NCBI GenBank assembly: GCA_029747585.1
Contig: JAPEVF010000136.1
Location: forward strand, 1-64,000
Length of the DNA stretch: 64,000 nucleotides
Origin: Pleurotus djamor
Taxonomy: Eukaryota; Basidiomycota; Agaricomycetes; Agaricales; Pleurotaceae
Reading direction: 5' to 3'
Shown here: in pieces, positions 31,700 through 43,391 of the stretch
Layout of the letters: the number at the start of each line of letters is the position of its first letter
How positions within the stretch are numbered: position 1 is the first letter of the stretch
Translations under genes and position numbers: made by a program
Notes under the pieces: model-generated
Database searches by the model: none
The model's input: only the letters and a program-made list of their open reading frames with translations
Told to the model about the DNA's origin: nothing

Positions 31700-34600
31700 G
31701 CGAATAGATCATCAAAGCAATCGTTGTACGTAGTAGAATGGGCGCGGCCACCAATGGCCTCATCCATAACCTCCCAGGACCTTAGTAAAACGTTCCCAAG
31801 GTCCAAGACATCCGTCCCAATCCCCCTGGTCTCTCCCCGCCATCAGCCTGAGGTTCTTGCCACTCAGATCACTTCCGCCGTTAGGTGTGCTGGCTCTGGC
31901 GCACTCTTCTCCTCATTGCACCCGCCCGACCACCAGAGCCTCGTCGGACTTCTCCACTGTCAGATGCACCTAGCGACGAGGGACCGTCCTTAGCAAAAAG
32001 GACGCGGCTGACGAACTACATCATCTTGGTGGGCGTGCTCTCCGGCGCCCTCCCTACCCAGTTCCATGGTTGACTCTGGAAAGTATCCCCCATGTAGTTG
32101 GATACCGCCACATTCTTCCTCCCCTTTTCATCCTTGTCCTTGTCCTTACTGTAATTTGACTAGGTAGGTGTAGTAGCGCCGCTAGCCGTGGGCTTATTTC
32201 GTCATTCTGGATGACGGAGCAGGGGATATAAACATCCTGTTCTTACAAGTGGTTGGCGGGGGAAAAGCAGCGGACGGGGCGGCATTGCGCTTGACAGCAT
32301 AGGAGGCGGTAGGAGGTAGTGTAGAAACCTTGGCCGTTGCTGAGGACTTGGTGGAGAAAGCCTTGGTGCTAGTGATGTCCGTAATCCTGGTCCTTCGTCA
32401 CTTTGCCACCAAGACCATGGCCGCGAGCTTCAGGTTAATCGGACGGGGAAGTTGTGGAAGCAAGCATCGTAGACAAGGTCGTAGGCGCCTTCGACTTCAA
32501 AATTGAGTTCGCACCTTTCCCTTCCTTTTCCGACAAAACAGCTCTTTCCCAGTCTTCGCCACCAATCTGCCCTCCGTCTTCTTCAACTATACCTGTGACC
32601 ATCTCCCCTGCACCAACGGGCCTCTCGTACGAGAGGAGAAATACGCCTACGATGCCGCGTTCTCCGTGATGGTTCTGGAAGCAGAAGCAGAATCCTTGGA
32701 AGGCCTGTACTGTTCTTCGGCGGCAGCATGAGCTTGATGATTAGGTTTACGCGTGCCGACGGCGTTGGCGTTGGCAGTGTCTATCCTCGATTCTTGAGAC
32801 GTTGATGAAGGGTTCGAAGGATCCGTCGTTGAGGATGATTCCATAGTGGATGGTATTGAAGTCGAAGAAGGCAGCAGTAGGCGTTTCGATGGGTTGGATA
32901 AAGAGATGAGCAATCCCCTTGGTGGTTGTGGTCGTGCTTGCAGCCTCAACTGTAGTCTCCATCGTCGTACTCATCGTGTCTTCAACTTCCCCGATCCCTC
33001 AACATTGACCTGTCCCACCTTTATCCCCCACCAATCGTCGATCGCGGTGTTTCCTGGGGTACAGAAATGGACCCTTCAGAGTTTTCGTGTCCTTCCGTGC
33101 TGACAACGCTCGCAGAATTCAATAGAAATTTTTCGAGATAATGACGAACGCGTGTGGATGTAGATCCCCGGGTGAGACAGTCCCGCCTGCCCCTGTCCAT
33201 GCCCTTGAACATGCTCTCCGCGGGCACCGACGCCGTTGTCGTATGAGGTGGTAGCTGGGCGGGGCAAATGCGTGCCGTGGACGAAGAGCTTGAGGGGGCG
33301 CGATGGCACGAAGTTCCTCTCCCCTACGTCAGTTGGCTGGTCCACAAAAATTCTCCCACTCCCTGTCAACAGCGTACGTGAGTCGTCTCCAACTTTCTAC
33401 ATCCACTATCGTTCCGACTACAAGCCGTGGAATCTTTAGTGCAGGTCCCGAGGTTCGAGGGTACAGTTGGCCAGTAAGCAGTCTAAGTGCACATTTGGTC
33501 TGTGTTTATAATGTGGCCCTGCTTGATCCTCTTCCTCTCCATGGCTTCATTTTCGTGCTGCGTATCAGCCGTCTGCCGCCCTGCGTCAAAATTAGTGGGA
33601 ATGAAGAGGGAGGAGAGTGGTCGATTGCGAGAATGTGTGATCGCCATCGCCTCACAATCTCTACCTCCATCACATCCGCATGCACCTTCTCCAAGGACTT
33701 CAACACGCGTGACGGGCGTGAAGCCTGAAGATTCTGCCAGACTATCGTAGACGGCAGGCTTCTGCAGAGTGTATGGCCAGAACCACAGCAACAACAGAAC
33801 TAAGACAGACGAGAGTGTCCGTTGTGAAGTCGTCATTGACCTTCCTGCGTAAGACGGAGAATGCGAAGTGGGCTCGGGCAACTGAGCTTCTGCGAGACTC
33901 TGCGTTGAAAGAGTGGGTGGATACGAGGGATGACTGTGTACGGATGCGAGGTCGCTTCGTAAACATTCCTGAAGGGCGAGACCGAACGGGAGGGGCGTAG
34001 CAACAGTACCGTCAGAGACGAATAGTTGTTCCGCCAATCTTTCTCCCACAGACGGATGATGTCCGGAATCACAAATGTGCTGCGAACTCGGTTCGAGGAA
34101 GGAGGAAGTTCGAACAATTGAATGTTGATGGGTAAAAATTGGGAAAGGGCGGGGGCTAGCCAGCTCGCACATCCTCCAAGATGATCTTCGGTTTACGATA
34201 AGGAACATTTTCTTCTCCAAACCTGGCTCGCTACGAAGAGTCGTGTCCGCCAGTGATGCAATTATGTGTCTTTGAAGGGCAAGAAAGTTGATGTTCAGAT
34301 GTCATGTGGGGTTTAAAGCGCAGGGGAGGCGCGAAGGCATTACATTGCGAGCGTATTGGAGGAAGTGGGTCGCCCAGTGTTCAGGTCATTGTACATGAGT
34401 TGTTCTCCCGATTTACACGATTCCGCTTGATAGGCGACAGCAGTGGCAAGTTCAATCCGCCGTGGGTTGGGGAGAGGAGACGGAATACGGAGGTGTATCT
34501 TCTCACTTCCTGTCTTCAGACGGATTCCAGTCAGTTGAGAATACGTGGAAAGAAGAGGGGGAAACTAGAAAGGAAAACGTACCAGGACTTGAGTGACGCA

Positions 34601-36160
34601 GCAATCCCTCCGCGTAGAACGTCCGGTTGAAGCAATGTATTATGAGTCGAGCAAATGTAAATGGGTCGGAGTCACAGTTGCGTTGTCGAGACAAAGAGGC
34701 CAAGCTCCAAGGCTGGCACAGGTCTTTGACAAGGTCTATTGAACGGAATGGTCCTTGGAGTCTGGGGTAAGAAACGGACGACAGGAAACTGGGAGGTGCC
34801 TCTCACCTCGAAAGACTCTTTGTGACTTGCGTGTTGAGAGGATAGACAGTCAGAACAGTATACAGAGGGACAAGAACGCCGGGCCCAGCCGCGTTGGCCT
34901 GAACAGAGGAACCAAACCCCAGTTTGCAACGACGATACTACGACTCAACAAGCGTTGGGCCATGGAGAGGTAGAGCCACGGCTCAATTTTGTCCTCTCCC
35001 CTGGAACCGCGGTCCATAAGGGAGCCAACGCCGTAGTACCTGCAAATTTGGGCTCGAAGAGGAGGGAGGCGGAGTTAACCACGACGGAATGGTTTGTTTC
35101 TCGGTAAGCGCCTCGTAGCGCTCGTACCTTCTCCTTACCCCTGTCATTCGTCCCCCAGTCTTATCACGTTATAACAGAGGCCAGATCTTCGCATGGCAAA
35201 TTTCCACACATTTATGACCCAACGACAACCAGAAAAAGTAGCATGCGCCCGGTCTTGTAAAGCCCACGAAGACGTAGCGTTGTCAATCTTTCCTAAACTT
35301 TATCAGCTTGACCTGAATACTTTCTTCCAGACCAAATCCTACTCCTGCGGTCGACCAGCTTCTCACCCGCTGGGCTGCTGTAGATCCATCAGAAGGCCTC
35401 GAAGGTGTGAAACCGCGGTATGAACTCACCAGGTAAGGGTTCCCCCAGAGTCAATCTGTTTTCCAAGTTCAAACGTCACGCTAGCGGCTTGTCAGTCCTC
35501 TACAATCTTCCCGTATCGTCGTAGCGCAGCCGTATCCTTGCTTTTGAGCAGGGCTTGGAAGGAAGAGAATGAGATTTGGCGATAGTACTTCCACTTCAAT
35601 GGGATACGAGGCGGCAGAGTGGGGTGAGGATTGCTGGTTGGGTGTCGGGACCAACGGTCATGTTTTGGGAACCAATGTAAGATTCGGCCATCTCGGCATG
35701 AATCTTATCATAAGTACTACATACTTTCGTCAGCACGTCAGCCCCCACTCTATGAGTAGACAATGCAGCAAAACGCGGCACATACCAAGCGCACGGCGTC
35801 CTCCATACAGACGACCAACAGCCTCTGATAACTCGTGACCAACTGCGTCATTCTTCATCGCATACCGGGGACACTTACGTCTTGCAAACGGACAAACACC
35901 CGACATTGCAGTAGCGGAGGCGCTTCAATGGAATAGCGAGGAAATCGTCAAGATTATGAAGACAATGAGCCTGGTAGGTTTACCTGAGAAAGTGATCGAG
36001 ATGAAAAGCGACGTCATTGAGACAATGAAGGGCGATCGAAACGAGAATTTGATGGGAACTTCGTGTTCCGAGTATCTTCCTCACTCTTCACGGAAATGGA
36101 GAACTTTCACATATCTTGTCGAGGTCTGGGAGGGTGAAGTCGACATTCTTTCATTCTTCC
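31700..36160. other. About 4.5 kb with no recognised gene
   Basis: Many medium-length open stretches on both strands (for example 33483-34220 minus, 34304-34630 plus, 35956-36366 plus) overlap one another and have no motif I can name. CTTGTCC repeats occur at 32133-32148. A decayed multi-exon gene on the minus strand between 33.0 and 34.9 kb is possible. Two pieces (PFTFARLIIHC, KLFVHGTHLP) vaguely recall cytochrome P450, but no haem-binding motif was found. Confidence 0.3.
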
Positions 36161-36167
36161 CCCCACC

Positions 36168-37238
36168 ATGGTCGGCGTCTTTTCCACTCCGCAAGATTTC
36201 GCGAATGCGTTTCACGATTGTGGAGGCCCCGCTCGATACGCGCTGCTGCGTGGACGACACGATCAGCTCAAGTTCCTGGTCCACCCAGACCCTCAATGGT
36301 TCAGAGGCAGCGATCGAGAGAAAGCTACTCGAACATGGATCTCAGATTGTCGGAGAGAACTGGTAAGTACGGAGTTCATAGAAATGGACCTCGCTAGAGT
36401 ATAACGCTCGGTTGCACAGGCGTTCATACGCTCCTTCGTGCAGCTCATTTCTGCCCCCAGCATCTACGCAGTCTATCCCGGCTTCTCAGCGGACATTTCC
36501 AGTTTGAAAATGACGGTAGATGCGGAGGAGAGACGCTTTCAGAGCCAGTTGGAGAGACGTGCCCATGGAGGCGGAGGCGAGGCGAGTGGTAGGGCAACAG
36601 ATACGACACCCCATAAAACCAACGATCATCCAGAATTGGAGCCTCTCTTCCTCCCTTCTCCCGTTGACACTGAAGTCTCTGTCCCCCTTCCTTGCCAGCA
36701 GGTTCCCAATATCGCTGGCGGGGGTATCGACGCTCTGGATGTCATGGATGGGCACCCACCTTCGCTGCAGCGAAAGCGAAGAAACGAAGGGACTCCTTCG
36801 CCAAGAGATCGGAGAAACGTGAACGTGAGCAGGGGAGAGAGAAGTAGGCAAGGAACTCAGGGGGGAATCCCCAAATATACCGTCTTCGTCGAGGTTCCTC
36901 CTCTGCCTTACAAGGTAGCCCACCTCCACAGCGACGTCGCCACGACCGAAGTCTCAACGGAAGACATGGAGCACAACGCTATGGAAGCCATGGATGCACC
37001 CCAACCTCATCACCTTGTCCGATCACTGCAGCGAAAGCGAAGAAACGAAGGGACTCCATCACCAAGAGATCGAAGAAACGTGAACGTGAGCAGGGGAGAG
37101 AGAAGTAGTCAAGGAACTCGGGGGGGAATCCCCAAATATACCGTCTTCGTCGAGGTTCCTTCTCCGCCTTACAAGGTAGCCCACCTCCACAGCGACGTCG
37201 CCACGACCGAAGTCTCAACGGAGGAATTGGAGCGCTAG
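36168..37238 (+). CDS. Two-exon gene with an 87-residue tandem duplication
   Basis: Exon 36168-36362 (65 codons) joins exon 36420-37238 in phase across a 57-nt GTAAGT...CACAG intron, giving 337 residues. The first exon reads MVGVFSTPQDFANAFHDCGG and continues with RHDQLKFLVHPDPQWFRG. From about residue 181 the protein holds two near-identical units, each starting LQRKRRNEGTPSPRDRRN and ending GIPKYTVFVEVP...YKVAHLHSDVATTEVSTE, offset by 261 bases. Each unit has a basic half (KRRNE, RDRRN) and a hydrophobic half. No signal peptide or membrane segment was seen. I do not recognise the family. The low divergence of the units points to a recent duplication. Confidence 0.6.
36765..37225 (+). repeat. 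261-bp in-frame tandem duplication inside the gene
   Basis: The sequence from CTGCAGCGAAAGCG at 36765 recurs at 37026 with only a handful of differences over about 200 bases. The period is 261 bases, exactly 87 codons, so the frame is kept. Confidence 0.9.
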
Positions 37239-37779
37239 GATCTTGATGATTGAGCAATACTAACGAGATTCCTTACCCTGATCATGCTTGTATTTACTGT
37301 TTTCNTTTTTTGAATCACTTCCGTTTTTGAATGCACAAAAATATACCCGCAACCGAGCGAAATCATTAACTACAAAGGATCAACAACCATAGAAATTTTG
37401 CCAATACCTTCCACAGGGGTCCTTAGTGGTTGTAGAACCCAGCGCTTCACAGCAGTTCAGAAGTTATTTGAGGTTGTAACTTTGGCTGATTTTGGTGTTA
37501 AAAAACGAAAATAGTCAGTCCGAATTAGTTGCCTTGGTCTCCACAAACAAAGACTTTATAATCAACTTAAGTACCACATGTAATAGACACCTCCAGTCGG
37601 CCTATCGACGACCTTCATCACGACCGCCTCCTCCACGCACTTTGGCACAAGCCCCTCGGAAAGTCGATTCCAGCGACATTTTCTCTTGTTCTAAAGCATC
37701 GTTAGTAGCCCACCAGCGCGATTCTAGACGGAACCATTGAACCAACAAACCTTTGTTACTTGAGTTATTTGAGGTCAAA

Positions 37780-39680
37780 TCTAGGAAATAACGATACAAA
37801 GGCTATATCACCATTAATCAGTCACACCAACAACAACAATAAATGGAGACTGCTCACGAGTTGCTTCCCTTCTGCTTTCCGGATGACATCAGCGGGCACA
37901 TCCTGGAACTGCCGGGGAGGTATGACTGGAGGAGAACATTACTTTTCGCGGTGGGCTCGGCGACACCCTCTTTGACGGGGATAGGTACACGCTCAAGGAG
38001 CTTACTCAGCTCCATTTTCTCCTACGAGATCATTAGTGACAGCAGTGGTAGATATGGATGTGAATGCCTACCTCCTGCCTCACAGGAATAAGCTTGAATC
38101 CATTAGAGATCGCAAAGACTCTGAAGACATCCAGCGTTGACATGGTGGACTTCAGATGCGGGCTGTACGTATCCATCGAGTTATACGTAGCGTGATGGTG
38201 CGACGCGATCTTGCCCAATTCCGTACTCTAGAAACGACCAGCCGAGCGCTCATATTTGAGGAGACGACATTTTTCCGGCATCATGGCAGGGGAGTACACG
38301 ATGTCGACTCGTTTGTGGACGTAGCCTCCATCTTCTTCCTGGTAATCGACGCTAATGTCGTAAAGAGAGGGGGAGCTTAGCATACGGACATAGCTGAAGG
38401 GAACATGACCGGAAGTTCGCGAAGAAAAGGGGCTCAAATGTCCTCACTAGGATGTGTATCCAAACCAACGAATGGCTTCATCGCGGCTGCGTATGGAATC
38501 GAGGACGAGTTCTGCGTTCAAGTTATCCATCAGTTTTGGGACGAACTGGGAATCGATGAGGAGCTGCAGGTTCAGGAGACTGCAGTAGTACTGCAGCTCC
38601 GAGCGATTCGTGATGATAATATCCTCCCCCAAACGTGTCGAACTGCAGTCGACCCCCACGGCCGAGTATTTGCAGAGCATTCTGCGACGAAAGCTCCACC
38701 CAACGACCCTTCTCCGGGTTATAGATTTGCATCCCGTGGATGATAACGATAACGGTATGCGCAGGGAGGTTTACACCCCAAGGCCACAGTGGTGGTACAA
38801 GCCAATACCTGAACGGAACCATCTGCAAACAGCTCCTCCATCAGCCTTCGTACCAGCATGGTGGATGGCGAAACCGAATGGATGCAGGTCTCGAAGGTTC
38901 CCATGTTTCACGTTGCCAGCCCCAGGCTCTTCATTCAAATCTCCCGCATCATCAGGTTTGACGAACTGTGCTATGGGCTCCTTCCCAGTGACCATATCCC
39001 GCAGGGAATTGGCGGGTTTGGCGGTCTTCTTGCGGGAATGGACAAAGGCAAGGGTCTAGTAATTTCCGGAGTAGTCAAGGGCCTTCTTGTAGCAGACCTC
39101 GTTCGTGGCCTGGCACCGCTTGATGACCTTCTTCTCGGTAACGCCAACAAAATTGCTGGTGCAGGCCACAGGGTTGATACGACACGTCGAAGTAAAACAT
39201 GCCCTTAAACGAATATACGCGGAGGAATGCAGCAACGTCTTGATAGTTGTGCAGGGTAGCTGAGAGACGCCCCGAGACAATGTATTCGTTGGTTTGTTCC
39301 ATGCGGCGGATGGTTCGAGCAACGAGGCTCTCCAAGACGGGACCGCGCTCTTCGTGAAGAAGATGGATTTCGTCGATGATGATGGGTTGCACGAGGTTGG
39401 TGTAGCGGGTATCCGTGCTCTTTCGTGTGATTACATCCAACTTCTTGGGTATCGTGACGATGACTTGGGTCTCAGAGACCTGCTGCTTGGTCATCTGAGA
39501 GTCTCCAGTCAGCTCGCCAACATTCACGCCGAAGACGTTCAGTCGGACATGAAAGTTTCCAGCCATCTCCTGCACAAGAGCCTTCATAAGAGCGACGCAA
39601 CACACTTTGGAAGAATCCAACGCAAGCTGGCCGGTCTCTTCATTGCGCCACTTTCTAGGATGGTAAGCATCGATACGTCG
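37780..39680 (-). pseudogene. BRR2: Broken BRR2 copy, first helicase cassette to Sec63 region
   Basis: On the minus strand the order is that of the true gene: RNEETGQLALDS, ALMKALVQEMAGNF, GVNVGELTGDSQMTKQQ, VIVTIPKKLDVITRKSTDT, IIIDEIHLLHEERGPVLE (the DEIH box), [153 protein letters not shown] and [16 protein letters not shown] jump then skips about 60 residues to [17 protein letters not shown] (near 37870), followed by an intron and the YRYF exon near 37800. The nucleotide-binding motif I is absent and frameshifts are frequent. It is independent of, and opposite to, the plus-strand fragments. Confidence 0.9.
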
Positions 39681-39889
39681 GTCTAGATTTGGCGACATCA
39701 ATATAAGAAGGTAAAATGATAGTGAGCTTGGGGGGCGAGGGGTACGAGATGGACCATTGTCGAAATCGGCTGCGTACACAATCATTGCTGGGACATTGAT
39801 TGCAGGAAGAAAGCTGACTCATGGATTGTTCCATCTTCGTTTACCACCACCTCACTTTTGCCCTCTGTCTCCTAACCGCCCATCTCTTG

Positions 39890-41000
39890 CCCGAAGTAAG
39901 CAAAGGAGTCTTGGTCTTGCCATTATCGAGCTCCGGCTCTTTGGGGATCACACGGAGTGATCCCCCGAACTACCTGCTCGACTTGTATCCCCCTCTGGTA
40001 CCTCGGACAATCGTAACGGACTTGCTCCATGTATACCAGCCGATCCATCAAGGTCAGACGCACGCGGAGAATCGAAACTGGCTCGCGCGCTTGAACTATA
40101 TCCAGAGAAATGTTTGGGGTTCGCATTCACTGTTGGAATGCATGAAGTCTGTGAAGAAAATGAACCAACGGATTAATGTACGATGATCTGTATCCCCACG
40201 TTCCAGCACCTCCTCCAAACGAGGCGGTCGACTCTTCTTCCGCAGTCTTCTCCTTTCCCTCTCCTTGTGCATTTGGTGGGCTGGGGGGTACAGGTAGTTT
40301 GAGTTGAGCGTGTTCAGGCTCAGGTTCGGCGGAGGGGGGACTGGGGGCGGCGGGGAAGGCATCCGAGCCAATCCCCAACGCCTTGGACGCGTCGTAACAG
40401 CCCCATCTTGTTCCTCACTGTGAAATCCAGACTCTGAATCCTCGTCATCCAAAACTCCAGCTCAAAATCGTCGTCCCAGTGTTCCGTATTCATCGGCGCG
40501 TTAGGGGATCGCATGGGCCCTGCGTCTTGCGGCGAGGTCCAGCATCCAGAGGGTGTTGAATCATTCGTGAAGGGGTTATTGGGGGTTTCCTGGGAGTCGA
40601 TTCACGCGCAGGGGAATTGGAATGGAGCTCAAAGTCGTCATCCCAGTTTTCTGTTTCTTGCTCTCATGTATTTGCTTTGGCAATGGTCGTTTCGTCGGCA
40701 TCGATGGTCCAGAAACGTTAAGTTTGTCTTCAAGGATCAAAGATCCACATTTACGTTCGTAGTTGTTATTTGCGTGACGTGGGTCATCCCAATCTTCGGT
40801 GAAGCGAGAGCTTGCAATGGAATGACGAGGCGGGGCACCCGCATCGATGCTGTTCGCGCGATGCTGCTGAGCAGCAGTCGTTGCAAATTCAAAGTCGTCA
40901 TCCCGGTTCTCCGAAGGGTCTGCAATACGTCGCCGTCGTCAGATTGCTCAACCGACCACCAAATTTGAAAACGAGAAATTGTACTCACGTTTAGCATGAT
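39890..41000 (-). pseudogene. Broken gene with WDDDFE motifs, possibly Byr4-like
   Basis: On the minus strand, ENRDDDFEFATTAAQQ (about 40905), EDWDD (about 40800), WDDDFEL in another frame (about 40640) and EHWDDDFELEF (about 40480) are successive copies of an acidic WDDDFE motif. Then come RRWGLARMPSPPPPVPPPPN and HKERERRRLRKKSRPP (about 40255), an intron, and RASFDSPRASDLD to about 39950. The motif set and order recall the N-terminal region of basidiomycete proteins related to Byr4, a regulator of septation; this is from memory and weak. The motifs fall in different frames and stops intervene, so the copy is probably broken. It lies just upstream of the minus-strand BRR2 copy. Confidence 0.4.
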
Positions 41001-41229
41001 GGTATGATCATAAATGAGATGTTCATCAATTTCGTGGGCCTTTATAGCAGAGATTTAAAGCTCTTTGACCGCAGCAGCCCTGTCTTTGTCGTGGTCGTCG
41101 TGGTCGTCGATGTTCAAGCGTCCTTCACTACGTAAGTTCGCTTTGGGCCGCACGTTGCAACGCCAGTCCTTTTTCCAAATTTGGATCCAGAGCCACGTGT
41201 GAGCCCAAACTCCGCACCTCTCGACGAAC

Positions 41230-41625
41230 ACGGTACTGGCCTTGCCAGCTGAGACCAGTCCCGCCCTAACCACCACGCATTCATCCCCGCTTTCGTCAAC
41301 AAATCCATCCTTTTCCTTTCACCAACTCGATTCCCGCGCTCTCCTCAAAATCCAACCACTCGCTGTTCTTCTATCACGACTAGCCGCCCTCATCCCTCCG
41401 TCGGCCCAAGCCAAACTCTACAACACACCCACTCGCGCCTCTCCTCCACCTCCCCCTCCATCTCCCCCTCCCCCTNCCGCTTCTCCCGCCCCTGCCTCAT
41501 CCAAAGACCAAAGCATCAACATGCCGGATCCTGCCAACCTCAGTTGCACAACATCCCCCAAATGCACGCCAGCCTATTGCCAATGTCAACATGACTGCCA
41601 ACGGCTCGATGGATTAGGGACGTAG
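41230..41625 (+). other. Proline-rich open stretch, not a confident gene
   Basis: An open frame encodes a long Pro run interrupted by the N at 41476, then a Cys-rich tail (CTTSPKCTPAYCQCQHDC) ending at 41625. The Cys pattern is suggestive, but no start or promoter is clear. Between 41640 and 42550 only short intron-like segments are seen, for example 41957-42009 on the plus strand. Confidence 0.25.
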
Positions 41626-42559
41626 GCTTACTCTGGTCAGGAGCTTCTTGTATAGATGTCGAGGAGGGCTGGATGGGATGGGTGCTTAGTTGATCTCGAA
41701 GCAAGTAGTTCATTTAATGGACAAAACCTACTCACTTTGTCTTTATATATGCCGAATATATGTTTTCGAAAAAAACATTGATGAGCATCGAAGCCGTTTG
41801 TCACTGAAGGGGAGGCTACAGTCAGTCTCCATCCAAGTGATCGAGCGGCTTCCGATTTTTGGGTCAAGGATCCATCGCGCAAAAGTCAAGTCGGATGGAG
41901 AAGTGAATGATAGTCTAGCCCCTACACGCCACGCCCTACACATGGACAAGGAATGTAAGTAAACGGCTTTCAAGTGTCAAAAAAGCAACTTACATGAACG
42001 ATCCTCAGGTTTCCCTCTCGTTGCACAACTCCTCTGCGGCACTCTCTCAAGTCACTAGTTCAAGTCACCGACTAGTAAACCTCAGTCAATTGATTCATAA
42101 AAGCGGTGCGTAACCTCTCGCCAGTGTGTTTATATCAAACATTGTATAGGTACTCCCTTCGTTTGCCAACCGTCTTTTCTACGTTTTCCGCAATTTCGAT
42201 GTTTTCGTCCATAACGCGGTCAAACACCAGCCTCTCGCAAACTAGGTACGAGATGGGTGGAAGACTCCCCAACCCGGGGGGTTTACTTGGTTCGGACGAT
42301 CGTACAGTGATACCTCCAATATTTGAGTTTTTGTGATCGGCGACGCAGAGATACCTTTCTCCCGTCTTCGATATCAATGTCAGTGCTTCCAGAACAGGAT
42401 TACAAGATGCGGGGATGACGTGCCGTCAAGGTACGCCAGCCTCCCTGTGGTTCCATCAAGATCCCGCTCCAAAAACGGGAAATCGGACAAGTATAGCCTG
42501 AACACCCAAAGTGCTCAAACCAACTCCCGGCCTCTATAAACCTCGGGAACACTCACGGA

Positions 42560-43330
42560 TGTGATGTAGGAACTCGGGCGTACCATGCCGGCGGGTCAGC
42601 GTACCGCTCGTTTTGACCAGGAGACCGATCTTCGATTTTTCGGCGCTCTGGTAATTCGTGTATCAAGCCTTTAATGTTAATGTCAGCCCTTCGCTAACTT
42701 TGCTGAATATAGGTGCGTACATTCAAGGTCCCGTACTCCGAAAGACAACTCCATCAACATGAGAGGAGATATCCAAGCATCTAGATGAGGCGAAAATTGA
42801 GAAAATCGTGGATTAGTCAGTACCCAGCCCTTCTATCGCGTGTAGAACACTCACATATCGTTAAAGATCGATTTCACGCCATCCGCGACGTCCTCGGACG
42901 TCTTTGCAAATTGATCATCAAAACGCGATTTCACGGACGAATTTTCGAAAATCGACCATAGGCCTTTGCAATCGTCGCCACAGGGGGGCTGAGTAGACAC
43001 GAACTTGGCTGTCTAGTTTTCGGATGCTGCGAATTGGAGGTACGTCGTGTATTCATATTTTTGTGACGGAACGGCCACCCGAGGCAGTAACTGTCAGAAA
43101 GTCAGAAAGTCATGTCAGCGTTGCGTAAGCTCGGGCCATAGTAACGGTACCACGCACCATCAAGGAGCCACTATCCGCATCACGCTCAGGTGAATGAAGG
43201 ACGAGAATTTGGTGTATCTGCAACAAAACAGAAAATCGAGGATAAGTGAGTATCTAGACATTCCACGACGTGCAATCAGTTAAATATACGTCCATTTACG
43301 TCATAGATTGCTTGGATAGCGTTCGGTGTC
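42560..43330 (+). repeat. Divergent intron-bearing repeats related to the ~300-bp families
   Basis: GAAAATCGTGGATTAGTCAGTACC near 42797 and GAAAATCGAGGATAAGTGAGTATC near 43230 are copies about 433 bases apart, each leading into a splice-donor-like site. Near 42630 the sequence reads RFFGALVIRV, similar to the RIFGAQLVEFG motif of the 10 kb and 23 kb arrays. No open frame spans the copies. Confidence 0.4.
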
Positions 43331-43391
43331 AATCACTATTGCTCACGACGTCCACACGGCTTCCAAAATTTGACTCACTCATGAGGAGGCC

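Noticed and set aside
33483..34220. A 245-codon minus-strand gene
   Set aside because: The frame is long, but other frames across it look equally coding, no motif is present and the hydrophobic run VLVLLLLWFW is isolated. It was left as unrecognised.
33000..34950. Possible cytochrome P450 on the minus strand
   Set aside because: Two short pieces recall P450 sequence, but no ExxR helix, no FxxGxRxCxG haem motif and no consistent exon phase could be found.
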